From positions 1 through 31,103 of the forward strand of contig CAYMVS010000022.1 in assembly GCA_964394205.1 (NCBI GenBank): a stretch of DNA of 31,103 bases, read 5' to 3'. How positions within the stretch are numbered: position 1 is the stretch's first letter; each line of letters opens with the position of its first letter. Below, one piece after another: positions 21,283-28,894 of the stretch. The notes under the pieces were generated by a model. That model had not been told where the DNA came from and made no database searches. It worked only from the letters and a program-made list of their open reading frames with translations. A program made the position numbers and the translations under genes. This stretch comes from HGM05190 sp964394205 (lineage in GTDB: Bacteria > Bacteroidota > Bacteroidia > Bacteroidales > Muribaculaceae).

Positions 21283-23367
21283 TTATTTTTCGTTTTTAAG
21301 CCAGCGGTCGAGCCAACGGAAGAATACCCGTTGCCACATGACAGCATTCTGGGGCTTAAGAATCCAGTGGTTCTCGTCGGGGAAGATGAGCATCTCGGCG
21401 GGCACACCGCGCAGGCGGGCCGCGTTGAAGGCCTGCATGCCCTGAGAGGCAAGGATTCGGAAGTCATACTCGCCGTGGGTGATCAGGATGGGGGTGTCCC
21501 ATTTGTCAACCGAGCGGTGGGGAGAGTCGGAAAACGTGCGCTGGGCCACGGTGTTGTTCTTGTCCCAGAAGGGGCCGCCTAAATCCCAGTTGGCAAACCA
21601 CATCTCCTCGGTCTCGAGATACTGGGCCTCGGTGTTGAAGATGCCGGCATGGGCAATCAGGCAGGCAAAACGCTTGTCGTGGTGACCGGCGAGCCAGTAG
21701 ACCGAGAAACCGCCATAGCTTGCACCGACGGCACCTATCTTGGAGGCGTCGACAAAGCTCTCCTGCTTCATGTTGTCGACAGCGCTGAGATAGTCGCGCA
21801 TGTTCTGGCCGCCATAGTCACCCGAGATCTGTGCATTCCACTCGGTGCCAAAGCCGGGCAGGCCGCGACGGTTGGGGGCGATGACTATATAGCCGTTGGC
21901 TGCCATCAGCGCCAGGTTCCAGCGATAGCTCCAGAACTGGCTGACTGCCTGCTGGGGGCCGCCCTGGCAATAGAGAATGGCGGGGTATTTGCCGTTTTTG
22001 TCAAACTCGGGGGGATATACTATCCAGGTGAGCATCTCTTTACCGTCGGTTGTCGGAACCATGCGGGCCTCGACCGAAGGCATCTTGAGTGATGCCAGCA
22101 GCTCGGTGTTGACATCGGTGAGCTTAGTGACCACCCCTTTGTTGTTGACCGAGAAAATCTCGTTGGGGGCGAGCATCGAGTGGGCCATCGTGATGAGTGT
22201 CTTGTTGTCGACCGGCACCAGTGCCGCATAGTCACACACACCCGAGGCTACCGTCTTGACCTCATGTTTCTTAAGGTCGACAGAGAAAATGGGGGTCACG
22301 CCATCTTTGGCGGCGATAAAGTAGATCGACTTGGAGTCGACGCTCCAGGCGATGGCATCGACCGTGTAGTCCCAATCGGCTGTCAGGTCGGTCTTTACAC
22401 CGGTCGCACGGTCGAGAATGAAGATGCGGTTCTTGTCGCTCTCATAGCCGTCATGCTCCATCGACAGCCAAGCCACATACTTACCGTCGGGTGAATAGGC
22501 CGGACAGGTGTCATAGCCCATCATCCCCTCGGTCAGGTTGACGGTCGTGCCGGCGCTGAGGTCATAGAGATAGAGGTCGGAGTTGGTCGACAGGGCATAC
22601 TCCATGCCGGTTTTTTTGCGCGACACATAGATGAGTTGCTTGCTGTCGGGCGACCATGCAAATGACTCGACACCTCCGAAGGGTTTCATCGGGCTCTCAA
22701 AGGGCTCGTCTTTCATGATGTCGACAACGTTTGAGACAGTGTTGCCGTCAAAGTCGCCAAGCAGGGGGTGGGGTATCTCGGTGACCCACTCGTCCCAGTG
22801 CTTATACATCAGGTCGTCGATGACACGGCCTGTGGCGTCGGGAAGGTCAGGGTAGATGTCGGCCGCGGTGCGTGAATATTTCACGGTGCCCACCATGAGC
22901 ACTTTCTTGCCGTCGGGCGAGAACTTGAAGCCTTGAATACCTTTGTCCACGTTGCTGACCACACGACGGTCGGTGCCGTCGGCGTTCATCACCCACAGTT
23001 GGGCAACCCCGTCATGAGGATAGATAAAGGCGATGCGGTTGCCGCCGTCGATCCAGACGGCCCCCTGCTCGCTCTTCTCGGTCTTGGTGAGGCGCGTTTT
23101 GTTCATGCCGTTTATGTCCATCACATAAAGGTCGGCGTTGCTGCGGTTTTGCTTGACGCTCTCATAGCTGACGCTGTAGAGCACACGCTTGCCGTCGGGT
23201 GAAACAACCGGGTCGTTGACACGGCCAAAGGCCTCGAGCGCCTCGATGGTGTATCGACCGTCGGTGGCCTTGAAGTCGGGCTTGTCGATTATGGTGTCGT
23301 CGGCCGAGGCGACCGATGTGGTGGCGGCAAGGGCGGTTGACATTAAGATTGTCTTTAAAACATTCAT
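21283..23367 (-). CDS. S9-family dipeptidyl peptidase, DPP5-like
   Basis: A 694-residue exported serine peptidase. Residues 1-22 are a signal peptide, so it works in the periplasm, where it would release dipeptides from oligopeptides. An N-terminal beta-propeller (about 45-400) contains TolB-like repeats such as SPDGKRVLYSV, SPDGKKVLMVG and SPDGKYVAWLS. The alpha/beta-hydrolase domain carries Ser 550 in GASYGGF, Asp 635 in GEYDFRI and His 667 in DENHWIL. Order and spacing match the S9 triad. The overall look is closest to the DPP5 group known from Porphyromonas; acylaminoacyl-peptidase is the alternative. It begins one base after the prs stop. Confidence 0.88.
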   Translation of the reverse strand: MNVLKTILMSTALAATTSVASADDTIIDKPDFKATDGRYTIEALEAFGRVNDPVVSPDGKRVLYSVSYESVKQNRSNADLYVMDINGMNKTRLTKTEKSEQGAVWIDGGNRIAFIYPHDGVAQLWVMNADGTDRRVVSNVDKGIQGFKFSPDGKKVLMVGTVKYSRTAADIYPDLPDATGRVIDDLMYKHWDEWVTEIPHPLLGDFDGNTVSNVVDIMKDEPFESPMKPFGGVESFAWSPDSKQLIYVSRKKTGMEYALSTNSDLYLYDLSAGTTVNLTEGMMGYDTCPAYSPDGKYVAWLSMEHDGYESDKNRIFILDRATGVKTDLTADWDYTVDAIAWSVDSKSIYFIAAKDGVTPIFSVDLKKHEVKTVASGVCDYAALVPVDNKTLITMAHSMLAPNEIFSVNNKGVVTKLTDVNTELLASLKMPSVEARMVPTTDGKEMLTWIVYPPEFDKNGKYPAILYCQGGPQQAVSQFWSYRWNLALMAANGYIVIAPNRRGLPGFGTEWNAQISGDYGGQNMRDYLSAVDNMKQESFVDASKIGAVGASYGGFSVYWLAGHHDKRFACLIAHAGIFNTEAQYLETEEMWFANWDLGGPFWDKNNTVAQRTFSDSPHRSVDKWDTPILITHGEYDFRILASQGMQAFNAARLRGVPAEMLIFPDENHWILKPQNAVMWQRVFFRWLDRWLKNEK

Positions 23368-23368
23368 T

Positions 23369-24310
23369 TTAAATGAGGTATTGAGATGAAATGGATTGAT
23401 TGCTGTGCACTCGCTCGATGGTGTCGGCGATCAGTTTGGCAACCGACAGCACGGTGCATTTGGCACACTTGCGCGAGTAGGGGATAGAGTTTGTGAAAAT
23501 CATCTCACAGAGCTGGCTCTCGTTGACTTTGTCGCTGGCGGGGTCGCTCATGATGGCATGGGAGGCGAGGGCACGGACACTCTTGGCTCCCTTTTCCATC
23601 ATCAGGTCGGCGGCCTTGGTGATGGTGCCGGCGGTGTCGACCATGTCGTCGATGAGGATTACGTTTTTATCCTGGACATCGCCGATCACGGTCATTTTGG
23701 CCACCACGTTGGCCTTGGCGCGCTGCTTGTGGCACAGCACCAAGGGCACGTTGAAATATTTTGCATAATTGTTGGCTCTCTTGGCGCCACCGACGTCGGG
23801 CGTGGCGATGACCATATCCTTGAGTTTGAGCGACTCAATGTAGGGGATAAACACCGATGAGCCATACAGGTGGTCGACCGGCACATTGAAGAAGCCCTGA
23901 ATCTGGTCGGCATGAAGATCCATGGTGATCACGCGGTCAACACCGGCGGCGCTCAGCAGGTCGGCCACAAGCTTGGCGGCGATTGACACGCGAGGTTTAT
24001 CCTTGCGGTCCTGGCGGGCCCAGCCGAAATAGGGGATGACGGCGACGGTCGACTTGGCCGAGGCGCGCTTGGCGGCGTCGATCATCAGCAGAAGCTCCAT
24101 GAGGTTGTCGCTGTTGGGAAAGGTCGACTGGACAAGGTAGACCTCACATCCGCGTATCGACTCCTCAAAGGAAACCTCAAACTCGCCGTCGGCAAAGTGC
24201 TGGATGTTCATTTTTCCGAGTTCAACACCAAGCTCTTTGCAGATCTCGTCGGCAATATAGCGCGATTTGGTCCCGGCAAATACTTTAAAGGGGGGAAGGT
24301 TATTTTCCAT
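23369..24310 (-). CDS. prs: Ribose-phosphate pyrophosphokinase
   Basis: A 313-residue cytoplasmic enzyme that makes PRPP from ribose 5-phosphate and ATP, feeding nucleotide, histidine and tryptophan synthesis. Family motifs are FAGTKSRYIADEI at the N-terminus, NIQHFADGEFEVSFEESIRG, the metal-binding TMDLHADQIQGFF, and the PRPP loop VILIDDMVDTAGTI. The start MENNLPPFKVFAG at 24310 fits the family; a longer in-frame reading begins next to the -7 element at 24349-24356 and is unlikely. It is first in a unit with the DPP5-like peptidase (gap of one base) and the DUF6155-like gene. Confidence 0.96.
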   Translation of the reverse strand: MENNLPPFKVFAGTKSRYIADEICKELGVELGKMNIQHFADGEFEVSFEESIRGCEVYLVQSTFPNSDNLMELLLMIDAAKRASAKSTVAVIPYFGWARQDRKDKPRVSIAAKLVADLLSAAGVDRVITMDLHADQIQGFFNVPVDHLYGSSVFIPYIESLKLKDMVIATPDVGGAKRANNYAKYFNVPLVLCHKQRAKANVVAKMTVIGDVQDKNVILIDDMVDTAGTITKAADLMMEKGAKSVRALASHAIMSDPASDKVNESQLCEMIFTNSIPYSRKCAKCTVLSVAKLIADTIERVHSNQSISSQYLI

Positions 24311-24348
24311 TTTTTTTATAAAAGGGGACAACGGTTTAAAAACAACCG

Positions 24349-24356
24349 CAAAGGTA
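24349..24356 (-). promoter_or_regulatory. -7 element for the prs unit
   Basis: The minus strand reads TACCTTTG, a full match to TAnnTTTG, 38 nt before the prs start. A good -33 element is not evident. Confidence 0.5.
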
Positions 24357-24442
24357 CACATTTTTTATGACTCGACACACCATCAAGCCCCAAATAAAAC
24401 TGTCTTTACCCAGGGTTTTCTCTTTTTGGACGCAGGCTCGTG

Positions 24443-26131
24443 TCAACGGCCGGGTGAGTTGAAACACCAGGCGACGGCACCATGGGGAGCTACTGCTGTG
24501 GTGAAGGGGGTGTCGCTGCTGAACGTGACGGGTGCTTTCGTGCCGCCAAGCAGCTCGGTGGCCTGATATGTTCCCTCGGTCAGGTCAAGCACATCAAAGG
24601 CATGGCGGGGGATATTGATCTCCATCATGGCCCGGGTGTCGCTGAAGTTGACGGCCACGAGCACGGTCTGACCGGCATAGCTGCGCATAAAGATATAGTG
24701 GCGGTGAGGGTCGACCGTGGGGTTCTCGTAGTTGACATACATCAGGTCAAAGAACCGACCGCGGGCAATTGCGGGCACGCTGTTGCAGAGGGTCAGCACG
24801 CGCTTGTAGGTCTGGCGCAGGTGTCGCTCGGCGTCGGTGAGCAGGGCGCCGTCGGCTTTCCCTTGGTTGAGCCAGCGGCGCACGGTCGGGATGCTCCAGT
24901 AGTCAAAGATGGTCGTGCGACCGTCAAGGCCGCTGAAGCCCTCGGCATCGGTGGCCCGCTCGCCAACCTCCTGGCCGGCATAAATCATCATCGAGCCGGT
25001 GCCGATGAAGGCGCTGACGACAAGCGACGGGAGCACGCGCGACGGGTCTCCGGCATATTGAGGGGAGCCAAACCGTTGCTCGTCATGGTTCTCAAGAAAA
25101 TTGAGCATGTGGGGCTCGAGGCCTTCGACCGTCTGCCAGCAGTTGGTGAGGCGCGCGGCCGAGGTGCTGCCGGTCTCGATGGCCCGCAGGGTGTCATAGA
25201 GGTTGACTTTGTCATAGAGATAGTCAAAGCCGGCCTTGTAGATAAACTCGCGATAGAGGGCTATGTCATAGATCTCGGCAATGAAAATCACATCGGGGTA
25301 GTGCTCCTTGACATTTGGTATGGCCCACTTCCAAAACTCCACCGGCACCATGAAGGCCATGTCACAGCGGAAACCGTCGACCCCTTTTGAGCACCAGTAG
25401 CGCAGTATGTGGAGCATCTTGAACCATGTGTCGGGGATCGGCTCAAAGTGGTTGCTGTTGTCGCCGTAGTCGTGACCGTAGTTGAGCTTGACTGTCTCAT
25501 ACCAGTCGTTAGCCGACGGGAAGGCTGAGAAACAGTCGTTGCCGGTGGCTTTGGCCGGAAACTCGATGTAGGCATCCTGACCCTCGCCCAGCGGTACCGA
25601 CGGGGCAAAAAGCTGCAGCGGCGTGTAGTAATAATTGTTGTTGGGGGAGAAGTAGACCGAGGTGTCGTCGTTGCTGCCAAAATCCTCGATGCGGGACGGG
25701 GCGGCGTCGCTGTGATAGCGGCGCGCCGTGTGGTTGGGTACAAAGTCGAGTATCACTTTCATGCCGGCACGGTGGGTGCGCTCGACAAGATTTTCAAACT
25801 CACCCATGCGGTTTTCAACATCCTCGGCAAGGGCCGGGGTGATGTCATAATAATCTTTGATGGCGTAGGGCGACCCGGCCTGGCCCTTGACAATGTGGGG
25901 ATTGTCGGTTGGCTCGATGCCGTGGGCGCTGAAGTCGGTGCAGGTGGCGTGTTCAATCACTCCGGTAAACCACACGTGGGTGACTCCCAACTCTTTGATC
26001 TGGTCAAGGATGTGGGAGGTTATTCCGTTGAGTTTACCCGAGCCGTTCTGCTCATAAGTGCCGTTGGGCACACATTTGTCGTTGTAGTTTGTGAAGAGAC
26101 GTGGAAGAAGTTGATAAATGACCGGTTTCAT
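24443..26131 (-). CDS. Cytoplasmic GH13 alpha-amylase-family enzyme
   Basis: A 562-residue GH13 (beta/alpha)8-barrel glycosidase with no signal peptide, so it probably acts on glycogen or imported malto-oligosaccharides inside the cell. Conserved regions are DFVPNH (129-134), GFRCDMAFM with nucleophile Asp 257, FIAEIYD with acid/base Glu 286, and NFLENHDEQR with Asp 350. Domain B is large (about 135-215) and Asn-, Tyr- and Asp-rich. A C-terminal beta domain begins near residue 465. It begins 6 nt after the patatin-like gene and is last in the uvrB unit. The exact activity (alpha-amylase, cyclomaltodextrinase or another) cannot be read. I see no convincing terminator in the 132 nt after it. 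Confidence 0.9.
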   Translation of the reverse strand: MKPVIYQLLPRLFTNYNDKCVPNGTYEQNGSGKLNGITSHILDQIKELGVTHVWFTGVIEHATCTDFSAHGIEPTDNPHIVKGQAGSPYAIKDYYDITPALAEDVENRMGEFENLVERTHRAGMKVILDFVPNHTARRYHSDAAPSRIEDFGSNDDTSVYFSPNNNYYYTPLQLFAPSVPLGEGQDAYIEFPAKATGNDCFSAFPSANDWYETVKLNYGHDYGDNSNHFEPIPDTWFKMLHILRYWCSKGVDGFRCDMAFMVPVEFWKWAIPNVKEHYPDVIFIAEIYDIALYREFIYKAGFDYLYDKVNLYDTLRAIETGSTSAARLTNCWQTVEGLEPHMLNFLENHDEQRFGSPQYAGDPSRVLPSLVVSAFIGTGSMMIYAGQEVGERATDAEGFSGLDGRTTIFDYWSIPTVRRWLNQGKADGALLTDAERHLRQTYKRVLTLCNSVPAIARGRFFDLMYVNYENPTVDPHRHYIFMRSYAGQTVLVAVNFSDTRAMMEINIPRHAFDVLDLTEGTYQATELLGGTKAPVTFSSDTPFTTAVAPHGAVAWCFNSPGR

Positions 26132-26137
26132 GGTTTG

Positions 26138-27007
26138 TTAAATGTGGATGAGCGACGACAGGCGGCGCAGGATGGCAAACGACGAGCGTTTCACCTCGTC
26201 GGGTTTCTTGAATCCATGGGCCACGAGGGTGTCGATGGTGGTTTGATAACCAATGGTATATACTTTCTTGATTTCACGCAGGTTAAACACTTTATAGCCT
26301 GCAATGTCGTTGATCTCGATTGGGAGGTCACACAGCGCCATGTCGGCCGTGGCATTGTGTTTGGCCATCATGTTGTAGGTGCGGTTGGCCACATCGATCA
26401 GCGATGGCTTGGAGTAGCGTTTGTGGGGCACGGGGCTGCAATTGATGCCTATAAGGTAGCGGCATCGGTCGCGTATGATCCATGAGGGGAGGTTGTGGAG
26501 CACCCCGCCGTCAACATAGTGTGCCCCCTCGATGAGCCGTGGCTTGAATACCAACGGGATGGAGCATGACGCGAGCACCCGCTCGGTGATCTCTCCTTTT
26601 TCAAAGACGGCGGGCTGGCAGGTGTCAAGGTTGGTCACGCCAAGCACCGTCGGAATCGGCAGGTCCTCGAGATTTTTATATTTGATATGGTCGGAGAGAA
26701 ATTTCTTGAAGCCATCGAGCCTGAAGAATCCGTCTTTGGGCACGCTCAGCTCGGCAAAATCGGTGAATTTGGCCGTAAGAAACATCTGCACAATCTCGGT
26801 TGGCGTGTTGCCGGCGGCATAAAGGGCACACACCACCGCGCCGGCGCTGACCCCGGCGAGCATGTCGGGTTTGACGTGCATATCTTCAAGTGCCTGGAGA
26901 GCCCCGGCATGGGCAAAACCGCGTGCGCCCCCTCCGCTGAGGGCGAGGCCAATACGATAAGGCCGGCGGTCAAGTCTGTTGAGTGATGGGATGAACTGCA
27001 TACTCAT
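26138..27007 (-). CDS. Patatin-like phospholipase (RssA/NTE type)
   Basis: A 289-residue patatin-fold hydrolase with a Ser-Asp dyad, probably a cytoplasmic lipase or phospholipase. The oxyanion motif is ALSGGGARGFAHAGAL (22-37), the nucleophile Ser 54 lies in AGVSAGAVV, and the catalytic Asp 166 in HYVDGGVLHN. There is no signal peptide or transmembrane segment, and no outer-membrane barrel as in larger patatin proteins. Codon 1 abuts the ygiQ stop (TAA then ATG); a second Met two codons later could also serve. The lipid substrate is unknown, and many members of the family are of uncertain function. Confidence 0.88.
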   Translation of the reverse strand: MSMQFIPSLNRLDRRPYRIGLALSGGGARGFAHAGALQALEDMHVKPDMLAGVSAGAVVCALYAAGNTPTEIVQMFLTAKFTDFAELSVPKDGFFRLDGFKKFLSDHIKYKNLEDLPIPTVLGVTNLDTCQPAVFEKGEITERVLASCSIPLVFKPRLIEGAHYVDGGVLHNLPSWIIRDRCRYLIGINCSPVPHKRYSKPSLIDVANRTYNMMAKHNATADMALCDLPIEINDIAGYKVFNLREIKKVYTIGYQTTIDTLVAHGFKKPDEVKRSSFAILRRLSSLIHI

Positions 27008-28894
27008 TTAACGTTTTTTATGGCGGTTTTGTTGAGCGGGACGTAATCGGGAGCCGCCGGGAAAGAGTTTTTCAATCAGATCGGGGCGATGGAGCCGTTG
27101 CAGCGAGCCGACGATGTCGGGGCGCATTTTGCTGTCATACCAAAAGAAGTATTTGCGCTGAGACTCTTTTTGGCGGGCATCGCGGGCGGTGTAGACCTTC
27201 TCGCCGGTGTAGGGGTGCACCCCGCTGTAATAGATTTCGGTGGCGAGGGTCATGGGGGTGGGGGTGAAGTCCTGCACCTGCTCCAGGTGAAAGTTCATTT
27301 TCTTGGTCTCGACGGCGAGCTCGGCCATGTCGACCTCGCGGCAACCGGGGTGGGAGGAGATGAAATAGGGTATGAGCTGCTGTCTGAGGCCACGGTCGCG
27401 GTTGATCTGCTCAAAAAGGGCTGCAAACTCGTGAAACAATGTGAACGAGGGTTTACGCATCACCTCGAGCACGGTGTCGGCCGTGTGCTCGGGCGCCACT
27501 TTCAGTCGGCCCGACACGTGATGCTCGATCAGCTCGCGGTTGTAGCGGGCGTTGGCTTTGTCGACCGCCGGGTCGCCGGTCTTGTGCATCGACAGGTCGT
27601 AGCGCACACCGCTGCCGATGAATGATTTCTTGACTCCGGGCAAGGCGTCGACGGCGTGATAGATGTCAAGCAGAGGGGTGTGGTCGGTGTTCAGGTTGGG
27701 GCACACCTTGGGGTGGAGACACGACGGGCGCCGGCACTTGCTGCAGGCCGACAGGTCGTGACCCCTCATCCGGTACATGTTGGCCGAGGGACCACCCAGG
27801 TCGCTTATATAACCCTTGAAGTCGGGCATGCGGGTGATGGCTTTCGCCTCATTGACAACCGATTGGGGCGAGCGCGAGGCGATAAATTTGCCTTGATGGG
27901 CCGAGATGGTGCAGAACGCACAGCCGCCAAAGCAGCCCCGGTGAAGGGTGACCGAGTGGCGTATCATCTCATAGGCCGGTATCGTTTTACCGCGATAGCG
28001 CGGGTGGGGCAGGCGAGTGTAGGGGAGGTCAAACGAGCGATCGATCTCGCCGGTGGTCATCGGGGGATACATGGGGTTGACCTTGACGACCCGGTTGCCG
28101 TGCCGCTGCCAAATGGTGGCGCCATGCATCATGTTGCTCTGTTGCTCGATGAACATGAAGTTGCGCGACTGCAGGCGCTTGTCGGCCAGGCACTGCTCAT
28201 AGCTGCTGAGCAGAATGTTGTCGCCGTCGCCGGTGGCCGGCATCGTGTCGGCCGGGAGCAACAGGGCGGTCTGAGGGATGTCGGTGAGCGACCCTATAGG
28301 CTCTCCCGCGGCAAGACGGCGGGCTATCTCCAGGATGGTTTTCTCACCCATGCCGTAAGAGATCATGTCGACAGGCGAGTCGACGAGAATCGACGGGCGG
28401 AGGCGGTCCTGCCAGTAGTCGTAATGGCTGTTGCGGCGCAGCGAGGCCTCGATGCCTCCGGCGATAATCGGCACATCGGGGTAGAGACGGCGCAATATCC
28501 CGCTATAGACAATGGTGGGGTAGTCGGGGCGCATGCCGTGGCGACCGCCGGGGGTGTAGGCATCGTCGCTGCGTAGGCGACGGGCCGCCGTGTAGTGGTT
28601 GACCATCGAGTCCATCGCGCCGGCCGAGATGCCGAAAAACAGCCTCGGGCGCCCCAGCTTTGTGAAGTCGCGCAGGTCGTCGCGCCAGTTGGGCTGGGGG
28701 ACGATGGCCACACGGTAGCCGGCGGCCTCGAGGGTGCGTCCAATCACTGCCGCGCCAAACGAGGGATGGTCCACGTAGGCATCGCCGCTCAGCAGTATCA
28801 CGTCAATGTAGTCCCACCCTAAGGCCTTGACCTCTTTGGCCGAGGTGGGTAGATAGCGGTCGACGGGCGGATATGTCAGTTGACCGGCAGTCAT
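27008..28894 (-). CDS. YgiQ-family radical SAM protein
   Basis: A 628-residue radical-SAM protein of the widespread YgiQ (UPF0313) family, whose reaction is unknown. The N-terminal half (about 25-270) resembles a cobalamin-binding-like fold, with DVILLSGDAYVDHPSFGAA. The SAM domain has HRGCFGGCAFCTIS, with cluster cysteines 321, 325 and 328. A second cysteine group, CSKCRRPSCLHPKVC, follows. A basic C-terminal tail ends the protein (about 600-628). It overlaps the uvrB stop by 4 bases (ATGA, 28891-28894) and abuts the patatin gene. Length and motif order match the family well. Confidence 0.93.
   Translation of the reverse strand: MTAGQLTYPPVDRYLPTSAKEVKALGWDYIDVILLSGDAYVDHPSFGAAVIGRTLEAAGYRVAIVPQPNWRDDLRDFTKLGRPRLFFGISAGAMDSMVNHYTAARRLRSDDAYTPGGRHGMRPDYPTIVYSGILRRLYPDVPIIAGGIEASLRRNSHYDYWQDRLRPSILVDSPVDMISYGMGEKTILEIARRLAAGEPIGSLTDIPQTALLLPADTMPATGDGDNILLSSYEQCLADKRLQSRNFMFIEQQSNMMHGATIWQRHGNRVVKVNPMYPPMTTGEIDRSFDLPYTRLPHPRYRGKTIPAYEMIRHSVTLHRGCFGGCAFCTISAHQGKFIASRSPQSVVNEAKAITRMPDFKGYISDLGGPSANMYRMRGHDLSACSKCRRPSCLHPKVCPNLNTDHTPLLDIYHAVDALPGVKKSFIGSGVRYDLSMHKTGDPAVDKANARYNRELIEHHVSGRLKVAPEHTADTVLEVMRKPSFTLFHEFAALFEQINRDRGLRQQLIPYFISSHPGCREVDMAELAVETKKMNFHLEQVQDFTPTPMTLATEIYYSGVHPYTGEKVYTARDARQKESQRKYFFWYDSKMRPDIVGSLQRLHRPDLIEKLFPGGSRLRPAQQNRHKKR

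Noticed and set aside
24482..25390. A 302-codon open frame opposite the GH13 amylase
   Set aside because: The amylase strand carries all catalytic motifs; this frame is its antisense shadow.
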